From Nymphalis io (Eukaryota > Arthropoda > Insecta > Lepidoptera > Nymphalidae), in contig NC_065889.1 in assembly GCF_905147045.1 (NCBI RefSeq), forward strand, positions 1,617,001 through 1,681,000: DNA of 64,000 nucleotides, given 5' to 3'. The stretch's first letter is position 1; the number at the start of each line of letters is the position of its first letter. A model generated the notes under the pieces. The model did not search any database. It worked only from the letters and a program-made list of their open reading frames with translations, and had not been told where the DNA came from. Positions 36,101 through 44,293 of this stretch are shown in pieces. The position numbers were made by a program, and so were the translations under genes.

Positions 36101-36143
36101 GAACATCTGGGTTCTTTTTTCCATATACTGTCCACTTGAGCAT
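10262..36143 (-). CDS. C2-PDZ-DH-PH Rho guanine-nucleotide exchange factor (GEFmeso-like), 14 coding exons, compact form
   Basis: Joined exons (minus strand): 36143-33749, 33659-33595, 33240-33053, 17581-17382, 16978-16807, 16699-16514, 16152-15900, 13903-13727, 12642-12484, 12409-12191, 11809-11696, 11571-11361, 11274-11121, 10889-10262. All junctions are GT-AG and phases agree throughout, giving 5121 nt or 1706 residues plus TGA. The predicted domains are a disordered N-terminus, C2, PDZ, DH (GTPase exchange) and PH (membrane binding, adjoining DH). By family knowledge such a protein loads GTP on Rho-family GTPases at the membrane or cortex. C2-PDZ also occurs in RGS3, but here DH-PH follows instead of an RGS domain. 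The fly GEFmeso assignment rests on remembered domain order and is tentative; target GTPase unknown. The start is the first ATG of the exon, 7 nt inside an acceptor (TTGTTTCAG at 36151), so a non-coding exon lies upstream. Confidence 0.87.
11121..11274 (-). CDS. RhoGEF coding exon 13 (end of PH domain)
   Basis: A 154-nt exon, phase 1 in and 2 out; acceptor TAATTCACAG at 11275, donor CAGAT|GTAAGT at 11120. It holds the strand ATEFRLILG, a Ser/Arg/Pro-rich loop and the C-terminal PH helix APSIDLKAVWQSLLQRQ with its invariant Trp. Confidence 0.9.
11361..11571 (-). CDS. RhoGEF coding exon 12 (PH domain core)
   Basis: A 211-nt exon, phase 0 in and 1 out; acceptor AACTTACAG at 11572, donor AAAG|GTACGA at 11360. 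It encodes WIFGGELSRVEG and RPYWALLFSDLLLFATVSRD, a pattern typical of PH domains that follow DH (strand, x-x-LF-D-LL-x-x). Confidence 0.92.
11696..11809 (-). CDS. RhoGEF coding exon 11 (DH-PH junction, start of PH)
   Basis: A 114-nt exon, phase 0 on both sides; acceptor TTTGTACAG at 11810 and a strong donor TGTAAG|GTAAGT at 11695. It encodes a Gly-rich turn and SVADLESRLVFTRCK, the lead into the first PH strand. Confidence 0.9.
12191..12409 (-). CDS. RhoGEF coding exon 10 (DH domain, third conserved region)
   Basis: A 219-nt exon, phase 0 on both sides; acceptor TTATACAG at 12410, donor CTTCAG|GTGAAA at 12190. It encodes the last DH helices. The signature helix reads LVHKPLEQFRELLRLM, where typical DH domains have K-P-x-Q-R followed by R-Y-x-x-L-L. 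The K-P and the double Leu are present, while the Q-R pair and the Tyr are not. Confidence 0.9.
12484..12642 (-). CDS. RhoGEF coding exon 9 (DH domain, central helices)
   Basis: A 159-nt exon, phase 0 on both sides; acceptor TACATTACAG at 12643, donor GTATTG|GTAAGA at 12483. It encodes IFRLSEDILDQVV and then PVFLSLYKKYCLG, matching the F-x-x-Y-x-x-Y-C-x-x motif of DH conserved region 2. Confidence 0.92.
12888..13010 (+). repeat. SINE family A, tail fragment
   Basis: It retains ATAATTCATCTCGTGC, GAGGAAACCTACAT, CTCAAGAGGAGAG and a degenerate CCGTTACTCAGCA, which match the body and tail of full copies such as 54630-54930. The tRNA head is absent. Confidence 0.6.
13288..13580 (+). repeat. A-tailed interspersed repeat family C, full-length type copy
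   Basis: It begins ACTGGTGGTAGGGCTTTGTG, includes GGGTAGGTACCACCCACTCA, TTGAAGGGTGAGTGAGCCAG and TTGGTGACCACTTACCATCA, and ends in a 10-A run. The fixed right end and A tail suggest a SINE or the 3' end of a non-LTR element. It sits in the intron between DH exons 8 and 9. Confidence 0.85.
13727..13903 (-). CDS. RhoGEF coding exon 8 (DH domain, first conserved region)
   Basis: A 177-nt exon, phase 0 on both sides; acceptor CTCCCATAG at 13904, donor GAAGAG|GTATGG at 13726. It encodes the first DH helix, RALLAVVSREQHYGTCLQFG, with the conserved Glu (about residue 1173) followed by Tyr three positions on, and the helix that ends LLFQNIEE, equivalent to the common iFsNiEeI of DH domains. Confidence 0.9.
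13920..15890. other. AT-rich intron between PDZ-linker exon 7 and DH exon 8, no feature seen
   Basis: About 2 kb of the intron 13904-15899 is very AT-rich (many poly-A and AAT runs). I find no recognisable repeat, RNA gene or coding signal. Short open frames here (14612-14803 and 15598-15858) are compositional. Confidence 0.6.
15900..16152 (-). CDS. RhoGEF coding exon 7 (last PDZ strand and Pro/Ala linker)
   Basis: Acceptor TTGATTACAG at 16153, phase 2. The first residues SAGQTLNLETFRRV complete the PDZ domain. A Pro/Ala-rich linker follows and ends near LHLPQVTFSKE. The donor is inferred as GAG|GTCGGT at 15899 because exon 8 starts in phase 0; CAG|GTCACA about 18 nt earlier is also in phase. 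If neither were used the frame would stop at 15876. Confidence 0.8.
16514..16699 (-). CDS. RhoGEF coding exon 6 (PDZ domain)
   Basis: A 186-nt exon with acceptor CTTCATAG at 16700 and donor GTTAA|GTAAGT at 16513. Phase 2 in and out. It encodes nearly all of a PDZ domain: the carboxylate-binding loop GGFGFTVV (residues about 1014-1021, standing for the usual GLGF), then RVERVAAGGSAERAGLRAGD, and IVFVGNKNVVTASEEEVRNL. The order loop, G-S-A-E-R-A-G-L-x-x-G-D, and terminal helix is diagnostic. Confidence 0.95.
16807..16978 (-). CDS. RhoGEF coding exon 5 (linker between C2 and PDZ)
   Basis: A 172-nt exon with acceptor TCATTTGTAG at 16979 and donor AGAAA|GTTAGT at 16806. Phase 1 in and 2 out. It encodes an Ala/Gln-rich then acidic-to-basic linker with LFLRYLELDPPEDPTAPRR. 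The final residues TTTRK lead into the first PDZ strand. Confidence 0.85.
17382..17581 (-). CDS. RhoGEF coding exon 4 (end of C2 domain)
   Basis: A 200-nt exon with acceptor TTGTTACAG at 17582 and donor AAGG|GTACGT at 17381. Phase 2 in and 1 out. Its first residues RSEFLGCVSFPLKDAIKND are the closing C2 strands (F-L-G-x-V-x-F-P-L), so it belongs directly after exon 3 although 15.5 kb of intron lies between. A low-complexity linker follows with Thr/Asp-rich residues. GC is high at its 5' part. Confidence 0.88.
19296..19562 (-). CDS. Candidate alternative first coding exon of the RhoGEF (short isoform)
   Basis: A GC-rich island with acceptor ATCGTTTCCAG at 19563, a 31-nt leader, then ATG at 19531. 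The frame runs 78 codons, MSFVSQTVAGLSQTRRDEPP onward, and contains RKNSLP twice, a protein-like feature. A donor GAAGA|GTGACA at 19295 has phase 2, exactly that required by exon 4 at 17581; the joined form would be about 902 residues and lack the N-terminus and first half of C2. A stronger donor CCCC|GTAAGT at 19280 lies after the in-frame TGA (19294-19292) and would make this exon untranslated or uORF-bearing. Confidence 0.45.
20140..20190 (-). repeat. SINE family A, 3' terminal fragment
   Basis: ACAGCCCGTAAATGTATCAC followed by TACTGGGCAAAGACCT corresponds, on the minus strand, to the terminal CAGCAGTGGGACATTAACGG of the family. Confidence 0.4.
22165..22462 (-). repeat. tRNA-derived SINE family A, near full-length
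   Basis: Read on the minus strand it has the tRNA-like head (GATGGCCTAGTGGTTAGAAC and the B box GGTTTAACCC), the body with AATTTGCGTTTATAATTCAT, and the tail ending GTGGAACATTCACAGGCTG. Confidence 0.85.
24409..24665 (-). repeat. tRNA-derived SINE family B
   Basis: On the minus strand it shows the head GCGTGGTTGGTAGATACTTG (A box), GTGGGTTCGATTGCCACCC (B box), the body with TTAATTTGGGATCAGATGGC and the tail ATGTCCCAGGAT followed by ATT repeats. It has no similarity to family A outside the tRNA-like head. Confidence 0.85.
25209..25437 (-). repeat. Family C repeat, diverged copy
   Basis: The minus strand shows AGTGGTAGGCCTTTGCGCTA, then CACTCACCC-type complements and CCAAGGTTAGTGGCGCATTG. Its right end and A tail are missing, so it is truncated. 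Confidence 0.75.
25875..26107 (-). repeat. SINE family A, degenerate copy
   Basis: CAGTAAATGTCCCACTGCTG at the left and AATTAAGCACATGATAACAT then TTCACGATCTTAGGTTAAAA at the right mark the two ends of a family A copy, with the middle deleted. Confidence 0.6.
26110..26450 (-). repeat. Candidate tRNA-derived SINE of a third kind (family D)
   Basis: On the minus strand: CCACCTCGTTGTTCTAGTGG (A box), GATCTCAAGGGTTCAAATCC (B box), then a body unlike families A and B, containing GGAAGTGTGTACACTCCCAT. Only one copy is evident in the window, so the family call rests on the internal promoter boxes. Confidence 0.5.
27036..27183. repeat. TA microsatellite, about 148 bp
   Basis: Alternating TA broken by four ACT interruptions, giving a partly palindromic tract. 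The open frames of Ile/Tyr in both strands here are artefacts. Confidence 0.95.
27541..27925 (+). repeat. SINE family A copy interrupted by a family B fragment
   Basis: The tRNA head CCGAGATGACCCAGTGGTTA at 27541 and body to 27636 are followed by CTCCCAACCACGCCAACCGG (27649-27681), a minus-strand piece of the family B head. The family A body then resumes at about 27775 (ATCGTGAGGAAACCTGCAT) and runs to TTTACAGGCTG near 27925. Confidence 0.65.
27956..28257 (+). repeat. Family C repeat
   Basis: A nearly complete copy from TAGTGGTAGAGCTTTGTGCA to TCCTATGTTATAAAAAATG, with a small internal disturbance at CATCATCATTTACCACCA. It directly follows the interrupted SINE A copy. Confidence 0.85.
28391..28729 (-). 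mobile_element. RTE-clade non-LTR retrotransposon, 3' end of the pol ORF (truncated)
   Basis: The minus-strand frame encodes the C-terminal region found in RTE-type reverse transcriptases: LKWQWAGHVCRRTDGRWNRR, VLEWRPRIGKRSVGRPPARW and AYVQQWT, followed by a stop. It lacks the catalytic RT core, so it is a 5'-truncated copy of about 340 bp. It resembles the larger copy at 58650-59775. Confidence 0.85.
31196..31508 (-). repeat. tRNA-derived SINE family A, full-length
   Basis: On the minus strand it runs from GAGATGGCCTAGTGGTTAGA through GGGTTCAAACCCGGGCGAGC to CAGCAGTGGGACATTAACGG. It is preceded by a short CAGTA tandem at 31183-31198. It is in the sense orientation of the host gene intron. 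Confidence 0.88.
32149..32370 (-). promoter_or_regulatory. Candidate internal promoter and non-coding first exon in the C2 intron
   Basis: Within the 15.5 kb intron a patch of raised GC/CpG (about 32270-32370) precedes, on the minus strand, a G/T-rich leader-like stretch (GTGTTGTGTTACGTTGTG) and a good donor GAAGCTG|GTAAGAG ending at 32149. It has no long minus-strand frame, as expected for a 5' UTR exon. It could feed the exon at 19562 or coding exon 4. Inferred from composition and splice signals only. Confidence 0.4.
33053..33240 (-). CDS. RhoGEF coding exon 3 (C2 domain, central strands)
   Basis: A 188-nt exon with acceptor TATATTTCAG at 33241 and donor TACAG|GTAGGT at 33052. Phase 0 in and 2 out. 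It encodes the middle of the C2 domain, including SIFQRTSVLYGKREPEFQRH and LHISVWHRDKKY, matching the family pattern in which a K-T-S-V linker leads to P-x-F and a final W-H-x-D strand. Confidence 0.9.
33595..33659 (-). CDS. RhoGEF coding exon 2 (C2 domain, strand 2-3)
   Basis: A 65-nt exon with acceptor TTTTACAG at 33660 and donor AAAG|GTAAAA at 33594. Phase 1 in and 0 out. It encodes VIRCRDLQRSTGKTDDINAY, which continues the C2 fold (V-x-R-C-R-D-L then D-I-N-A-Y-A-K). Too short to appear as an open frame alone. Confidence 0.88.
33749..36143 (-). CDS. RhoGEF coding exon 1: disordered N-terminus and start of C2
   Basis: A single 2395-nt exon encodes residues 1-798. It begins MLKWTVYGKKNPD and is rich in Ser, Thr-Pro/Ser-Pro and Lys/Arg. 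Basic clusters resembling nuclear localisation signals are seen at about 145-153 (REAKKRRLE) and 589-600 (KRQKCIRRKK). A short motif is repeated: LTLEMGLPSP at about 622-631 and LTLENGIPSP at about 689-698. The last 20 or so residues (TIDLEIFTRNDIIDVH) are the first strands of the C2 domain. The donor is CACG|GTGAGT at 33748, phase 1. The open frame on the minus strand is far longer than any on the other strand, so the smaller plus-strand frames here are shadows. Confidence 0.92.
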
Positions 36144-36934
36144 TGTTGATCTGAAACAATTAAAATTCATCAATAAACGAAAATTTTGTTAAAATCCTTG
36201 TCGAAATAATTCATTAAATTTCAATATTGTTTATTAAGCTCGTATTGATAAAGTTAGAGTTATGTATTCATATGTATATATAACAATAACAAATATAATT
36301 ATAATAATAATAAAAAGCTTCGTATTTGGTATTTTGTATGAGATCAATTACCGTAATAAATAATGGCATGGTGCGATGAAGCAAGCAATAAAAGCGAACG
36401 GTTGTACAACAACAAATCGAATTATTGTGTCAAGTAATATCGCTCAGTAAGTTTCGATATGTTTTCTCTTAATAGACGCTACGGACTTTCTATATAATTT
36501 GTACGAAATGGGTTCATTTATCTTCGAGATAATTTGAAATTGTTATTGTATTGAATATTAATAAAAATAAAACATATTTCTTAGTGACAAAGGAATTCAT
36601 AGTAACATTTAAAAATATATAATATATTTGATGTATACGTAATTCGTGTATAAACTGATTACGGTTTGTAAGCAAGGCAAGCATCATTTAATTCTCAGGA
36701 GCTTGATTCGCGTTATAAGCACAACTTAAGCTCATGAAAATTTATCTCGTGGTCAGCCGTGATGTGAAATATAGTCAGGAAACCTTTATGTGTCGAATAA
36801 GCCTTTAAAGACGTATCACTTCGTAAGATTATCTGATTAAGTGTTTAGTCATAAGTTGATGGTGTAACTCAATAAATTAGTAAATAAATTATTAAAAAAA
36901 TCCATCATATTTGTATTAACCAACTCGGATTTTA

Positions 36935-37005
36935 GCAACGAATGGGATCTCCAAGCTCTCACTCCAAAAGGAAAGGCCTTAGCACAGCATTGGGACATTT
37001 TTTAC
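36935..37005 (+). repeat. SINE family A, tail fragment
   Basis: GGATCTCCAAGCTCTCACTC, AAAAGGAAAGGCCTTAGCAC and AGCATTGGGACATTTT match the final part of the family. The upstream 36680-36780 region may hold a more decayed piece (GCACAACTTAAGCTCATGAA). Confidence 0.5.
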
Positions 37006-37698
37006 ATAATCCATTGCGATATTAAAAAATAAATCGTTACAAATATGTTAATGATTGCAAAGGTTTTTTTTAATTGATATTGCAAGTAAATAAAAATTTT
37101 GTTTAAGTACATCGATTATACTTCTAAATAATTTTCATGGCTGTTATATTTTCATAGATTTCATTGTCATACTCCATTAAACAGATGATATGTCACGTTC
37201 TCGCGAGATCCGTTATGACGTTGCTATGTACTTGGACATGAAACAATTTCATGGCGCGTCGATATTCGTCCCGGATATCACGACATCGATTAGACTAACC
37301 GTTGAGAACATTGGACTTTGAAATTAAACTTCAGTAACAAGAATTTGGCTTAAAAGCCTTTTGATGGAAGATATATCTTTATTAATAGCTATTCCGGGTC
37401 AGTAAAGTATAGTTTTATGAATATTTTGAGAATTTGTCGGCAAACAACATTAGAAAAGTAAGTTTTTGTAATAATAATTATATCAAGAATAATTTATGAT
37501 ATGAAATTATACGCAGGTTACACGAGTAACTAGTCATTTAGTTAAACAGGGGCCCGATTCCCGGGTTCCCGATTTAATTCCAATCCAACTTTGACGATTC
37601 TATATTTATTCGGATCGGAACTGAACCGATATGATGTTAACAAATACCTGTCAAAATCAAACTTAATTGTTAACTTATATGTCAATAGTCGACGTAAT

Positions 37699-37986
37699 GA
37701 CGAGCCAGTTGGCGTAGTTGGTGGATGCTTGCCTTTCGCGCCGAAGGTTGTGGGTTCGATTCCCACCCAGGACAGATATTTGTGTGCATGAACATGTCTG
37801 TTTGTCCTGAGTATGGGTGTAATTATCTATATAAGTATGTATTTATAAAAGAAAAATAGTATATGTAGAAAAATAGTGTATGTATCAGTTGTCTGGTTTT
37901 CATAGTACAAGCTCTGTACAAGCTTAATTTGGGATCAGATGGCCGTGTGTGAAAAATGTCCCAGGATGTTATTATTATATTATTAT
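37699..37986 (+). repeat. tRNA-derived SINE family B, full-length
   Basis: GACGAGCCAGTTGGCGTAGT, an intact B box GTGGGTTCGATTCCCACC, GTCTGTTTGTCCTGAGTATG, AAGCTTAATTTGGGATCAGA and CCCAGGATG followed by ATT repeats. It is very similar to the copy at 47015, so probably young. Confidence 0.9.
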
Positions 37987-40900
37987 AGTCGATAATTAAA
38001 TTTCCTATACTTTATAGGAAAACGGATAAACGGCAACGATGAACTTTCGATTCGATTGTGATAAAGAGTCAATTTGTTAGTATAATTAGTCCGCTGTTAT
38101 ACTATGACTGCTACATCATCATTTAACAGGATTACATATCCAATTTCTCTAGCTAAGTGCCTCGGCAAGTAAAGCTGCTATTCATAGTTGAATGGAAGAC
38201 ACATATATATATAGGACTTTTGATGAAGAAGATTAATAATAGTTATTCCGGTAAGCATTAAGAAGATTAATAATAGTAAAGTTGTTTTTATGAAAAATGT
38301 CGGGAATTAGCTAGGCTACCTAGGACACGATCGGAGTTTATATATTTCTGTAAAGGCGTGTCAGAGTTTCTTCCAATCGGACATATTTATATTTCGAAAA
38401 TCACGTAAAGCCGTTTGTCTTAAGATTGGTATCTCTCTAGTTGTGTCTGATTGCCTTCCCATTTATCTAGGTTAGTGAGTGAATAAACTTTTCATAGGAG
38501 CACATAGCATAAGCTTGCACATATGTGTAGATTTGTACTGCAATGTTTTTGAACAATAAGCTAAATAAATCACATTCGTTGTGCATAACATTTGGTACAA
38601 AATTAAATGTACCTAATAATTTATATACCTACAAAATATGCCATAGGTTTAAAATATTATCTTTGTTTGTTTTAAATAAGCTTTGAATAATTAAGTCGAT
38701 TAAATTATAAATAATAGGTAATTTAATATTTCTAAGTTCAATTGAAAAGGCGAAACGACTTCCCTAATGCTAAATCAACTCAATTATAATCCATAAAGTA
38801 AGCTAATCACTTACGAATATAATATTAATAAGACATTCTTATGCAAACTCCTGCCTTGAAATTCTTTACAAAAACCTTTGTTGGAATTCGAATATGGCCG
38901 ATTTCATCTCGGTTACGCCGAGGCAATAATTCATATTTCCCGCTGTACCAAATTGACTGTGTAATTAGAATCTTGGCGCGCTTTGTACCCGCCATAGTCT
39001 GACAGACACATGCTGCGTTCAGAAACCAGTGTGTACACAAAACGACCCTGAAGAATTCGCGAACTAAATACAACACCGCAAAAACAGGGCGTACGACTTG
39101 GTCCATTATCCTCTCCCTTGCTTTTCAAATTACTATTGAATTTAAGATTTCTCCCGGAGCATTTTTTAATATCGAATGCACGTCTCGACTCGGGAAACAT
39201 GGGGTCGCAAACAAAAAGTTTCTTATTGAGCGACATAGGTTACTTTGCAGTTCGATTGTAAGAAATTACCGAACGTATAACGGAATAAGGTTTGGTTTAT
39301 CGAAAAATTTAAATTTAGAATGGTATGGTTCGTGCTGAGCGTCAACGACATTCGTCTGAATGAAACGGAACAAGTTTTAGCGGAATTCAAATTCGGAACG
39401 TCCGAAGAGTCACATTAAAAATATCTATTGTAATTTTACCGAGTAAATTTGAACTTAATAGCTTTCAAAATAGGTATTGTAGACGATTAACCGTATCTAG
39501 AAATGTCCGTGAAAAGAACAACCGGCTTGTGCCAAAACGGATACTTGTAGCGTTTTTAAGAAGTATTCCGTTCAATAATGGAAGACGTTGCAATCTTAAG
39601 TCCGCTGCATTTATTTAGGGTACATCCTACTTGTGACAAATGCTTCATCGAAATTGAAAGGATTCTTATTTCGGAGAAAAAGTCTGCAAACAGTTATTAT
39701 GTCACACGATTTTTATTATTATCTGAGAAGTTGCCATCCAAGGCTCCTTTAAGACTCAAGTACGCGAACGTAATACATAAAGAATTAATTGTAAATGATC
39801 TTTGAGAACATTGAATTTCTCATGTTGTGTGCGATATTATAATCGCCAATACAATTGGTGAATGATTTTAGGTCTTTTATTATGATTTATAAAAACGTCA
39901 ATAGTTTCTTTTTAAGTTTTTGTAGTTCTATCTCTTTCGCCATAACTAGAGATTTTTCCTGCATAATCTCTACAAAACAACAACTTACTTTAGTAATTGT
40001 TCAGGATTGAATTGTTTCTTTGCAATTTTATTAGTAATTTAAAAAATATTTTAAAATTAACTATGATGTTTATATACTCTATTTAATATTTATCGGCCTT
40101 TTAAACGTTGCTTAGGGGTTATTTATTTAAAAACTGATTTATCTCCTTAAGAGCCATTTTTGATTATACATTCAAAAGAAAAAGACACGCCGTTGTTTAA
40201 CTAAACACTCGCTAAGTGACGCTTATAAGTGAGGCGGTATATGTTCGAGGTATGTAATAATTATTAGTATATAAGTCATTCTACAGTATTTTTAGGAGCT
40301 ATCAATTATATTAAATAATATTTATTCAGGTGCGCTTGTACAAGTAATATTAATTAGATATAAGCAAAAGCAAAGCTCACATTTCTATTATGAAAAAATA
40401 TTTCATAGAAAATAACTGATAGGAAAACAGAAGTTAGTTAAGTAAGTATTCGTCCGCGGCTTCGTTCGCATATTAGATAAGGGGGGAAGTGTTGGTGTTG
40501 GGAGGGGTTGTTATAAAAATGAAGCCCAAGGAAGAATCCTCGGGGTTCAAACTTGCTTCATATCAATATCATTAAAAAAAAAAATTCATTCTTTTTATTT
40601 AGTTCAATCCATGAAGATGCTCCACTTTTAATGTAATGTAAGCTAAATTGCGTAAATTATAGATATTGGAAAAATACGGGGTGGATCATTGTGGTTTGAA
40701 CTATCTATAAAAAGTATCTAAGGAAAATTGTGGTTCGTAATAATTGTTAGTATAAAACTTTATTAATCTTTATGTTGCTACATTTTACGGTTTGAAATAT
40801 TTGGAAATGTTAAAAAGAGGAGGATTATTTTTTTATTTATTAACAAATAATGTTTATAGCCAGTTGGCGGCAGGTGGCGTTCATTCATAAATAATTCATA

Positions 40901-41150
40901 TCGTCCAGTATGTCTGTTTGCACCCCGTTTCTATTGACTATGTTTCCCGAATTACGAGGTATTCATTTAAATAATATATGCACATAAATAGTGACATATT
41001 CCGCGGTTTTACGCACGAATAAATAAGGTTTTTTATGAATTGTACTTTACTGTTTGTTAAGTTGTTGTGGGTCATTAACTTCCCAACTTTTCATATAGCT
41101 TCTATTTCATTGTCAGGGGTACAAAAGGACATAGGCTACCTAACACATGT

Positions 41151-41162
41151 CCCCCCCCCCCC
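41151..41162 (+). repeat. Poly-C run of 12
   Basis: An uninterrupted C12 tract, unusual in this AT-rich region; length prone to sequencing error. Confidence 0.9.
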
Positions 41163-41325
41163 GATTATAAACGGGAAAACCGTGGGAAACTAGTGAAAAT
41201 ATATTAAATATGTATAGGTACATTATGCCTGAAGACAATATTTTCAAAATGTAAATATTAGCCTAGGATTTAATAAGTGACTAAAAGCTATTTTTGTACA
41301 AAGATCTTTTCTCCTTTCTAATTTA

Positions 41326-41535
41326 AGATGGGCATAATTAGAGCCTATACCACCATGCTGCTAGTGCGACTTGGTTAAGATAAATGTCAGAATTTCATCC
41401 AAAACGTGAAGTACCTTCCTATGTCGTCTTTCCCTATCGAGTGGAAGTATTAAAATGCAAATAAAGCTCATGAAATCTCATAAGTGCTTACACGGATTTT
41501 AACCCATGATTTTATTAAGATTCTGTGTTGCATAT
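41326..41535 (-). repeat. SINE family A, heavily degraded
   Basis: ACCACCATGCTGCTAGTGCG and AAAGCTCATGAAATCTCATA then TTTTAACCCATGATTTTATT keep the order of the family on the minus strand, with many changes. Confidence 0.45.
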
Positions 41536-42309
41536 ACTGGACCTTTTCGATTTAGTATTTAAATATATACATATTGTGTGCAATTTATACTAATCTAATC
41601 GAAATGTAATGACGATTTCTCCGTTGAATCGCATTTCAGATTACGTGGGAATAATGAACCAGAGAATATCATACAATATTTTTTATTATTACATAATGGA
41701 TGGTAAGTGGTCACCTCTACCCATATGCACGAGCACTTTTAGAAATAATAACTACTGTGTAATTAAGCTGTGGTTGGAGCTACAGAGTGTCCTATTTATA
41801 TATACGGGGATTTTTTTTTTTTATTTTTCCTTAGTGATCGAACAAACGCTATAATATATACATATACATGTATATTATGATATTTTAAAATCACTACAGG
41901 GAAGAGCGTTGAATTCACAATTTGCGCAAATTAAATTTTGTACATTTAGGTATTAAATACAAAGTTTCCTTAAAAATACAAACATTTGCGTCTGTGTTTT
42001 GCTGTCTGTACTTATAATGTTTATTTGAACTTTATATCATTCACCCCTCCTCGTAAAGGGGTGCGAGTGTTTACTTATATATATGTACATATGTATACTT
42101 TCCATCGGAATATTTTATAAGTAGCGACATAAAAGCGCAAAGCATACATTATATATTTTCTATTAATTGTAACACATTCAAGAAAACTAAATATTTTTAT
42201 TGCACTTACAATATATCACTGAAGTAGTAATCTCATCCAGGCAACCTCACAGAATATGGCAAGAAACAAGGCAAGTGTTATACACATACATAAAGATAGA
42301 AAATATGGG

Positions 42310-42396
42310 TAACCATCAACTCGCATTGGAGCAGCGTGGAAACTAAGCCTTCTCCTAGATGAAAAGGAGACCTTTTTACCCAGCAGAGAGATATTA
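42310..42396 (+). repeat. SINE family A, tail fragment
   Basis: ACCATCAACTCGCATTGGAG, CAGCGTGGAAACTAAGCCTT and ACCCAGCAGAGAGATATTA match the family 3' half. Confidence 0.6.
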
Positions 42397-43264
42397 ATAT
42401 GATGCACTTTAGTTTTGCATTACTAAATATAGAAATGTAATTAAATAAATGTAGAATGAAATATATTAGGGGATTAGGTAAGTAGGATATAAGGGCAAGT
42501 GATATAATTGAGGATTTTTAAAAATAGAAACTGATAATAGTGTCGGGTTTCAGATGAGAGTATTCAACGACGATACTGCGTTTGCAAAATGAATAGAATA
42601 GAATAAAAAAAAAATTACATAAAAATTCAATACGCAAAATGTTACATAATTTAGCTTAAAATTAAAATATATAACAATGAGTGTACAAAGGTGAAAAGGC
42701 AAAATATAAGGAACTATTGCTTTACAATCTTCCAGACAACCTTTGATAAGAAGATTTTTGAACAAAACATGTTCCTTATATGTAAACAAATTTCTACATA
42801 AGCTATAAATATATATCTTATATGCAAATAATATTCATATATTAGGAATACAAATATACAATAAATAGCACATAATATATTTTAACAATACTATAAAAAC
42901 ATATCACATAAGATTGGGAATTACTATAATACCTTATTTATATTTGAAAATGGTATGTTTACAATTTAAACGATTTATTTGGTATTAAGAAAAAGGCGAA
43001 ACGACATTATAAATGAAATATAATACTAGTGTGAATGTGCCCTAAGAATTTGTAGTAATTGAAGTCAACGCAGCTGCCGCCCCCTACACTCGATAAGTGG
43101 CTCCAATTACAATCCCGATTGCTACAAGGTAAATTAATGCATTTATTGCTACGAGTGTGTATTTTATAAAGTACATTTTCTTATAGCTTCGTCTATATAT
43201 ATTAATTACAATTTTCTCTTAAAACGATTATTATTTACGATACTCTTAGTTCAAAAGGTCAAAT

Positions 43265-43341
43265 ATAAATAAATGGAAGCAGCTAGAAAAGGTATCTGTG
43301 TCACAGCCTCTCCTGTGCTTCTGCTGCTTCCATTTATTTAT
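43265..43341. other. Perfect 19-bp-arm hairpin, about 77 nt
   Basis: Left arm 43265-43283 (ATAAATAAATGGAAGCAGC) is the exact reverse complement of 43323-43341; AGAA/TTCT pairs one bulge further in. The spacer is about 39 nt. It could be a microRNA-type stem, a short foldback element, or the terminal repeats of a tiny deletion derivative. Confidence 0.6.
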
Positions 43342-44006
43342 GATGTTTAGTTTCAGTAATGAAGACTTAAAAATAAAGTAAAAATAGTGTAAAAGGTCTT
43401 CTTTCTATTATAGTAATTTTCACATCGTTTTCTATATCTGTCACCATGGTAACGAATTTTAATATGATAATATTTCAAATTTATAATAAATACAAAATCA
43501 CTTAAAATCATATATTTATAATTTGAACAATTTTTTATACATACAACCGTTTGTACATACGTAGGCGTTTATACTTCTTAACGTAAGCTTTAATAGGTAA
43601 TGGTGGTAGGATTTTGTCACTCTATTGGTATCATACAGTCACCACGCTACCGCTAAACATCGAGGAGAGGGAGACAGTGAATCGCGGCACGAAATGGTTT
43701 ATAATTTAATCGCTGTCTATGTGGCGATGATCAAAATATTTCATCTACCGAACCGTAAATTGAAAAAAAACATACAAAAGAGATTACACTTCTCACTTCA
43801 GGTTCTTAATTTAAATTATGTAAGTAGAACAAAAGCAGACGACTGTAGAGTAAATAATAATGTGATTATGTATCTGCATCTCTATGGATCAATCTATAGC
43901 CTATTCCAATCACAGAACGAGTAAAGACAAACAAACTACTTTGAAATTAAATTAACATTATATAATTGGTCGTGATTTATTCACTTCACTACAATAACAA
44001 CAATAA

Positions 44007-44293
44007 CAGCCTGTTAATGTCTCACTGCTGGTCCTCCTCTCCCTTTTGAGGAGATGGTTTGGAACTTATTCCACCACGCTGCTCCAATGCGGGTTGGTAG
44101 AATACACGTGTGGCAGAATTTCAACGTAATTAGACACATGCAGGTTTCCTCACGATGTTTTCCTTCACCGTCAAGCACGAGATGAAATATAACGACAAAT
44201 TGAGCACATGAAAATTCAGTGGTGCTTGCCCGGGTTTGAACCCACGATCATCGGTTAAGATTCACGCGTTCTAACCACTAGGCCATCTCGGCT
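44007..44293 (-). repeat. tRNA-derived SINE family A, nearly full-length
   Basis: Both the tRNA head (GGTTAGAACGCGTGAATCTT on the minus strand) and the terminal CAGCAGTGAGACATTAACAG are present. A small deletion near the tail removes part of GGGCTAAGGCC. Confidence 0.88.

Noticed and set aside
38825..39236. Overlapping minus-strand frames as an upstream exon
   Set aside because: The two frames overlap with no motif, and I could not find matching splice sites or a phase to the first coding exon, which starts with its own ATG.
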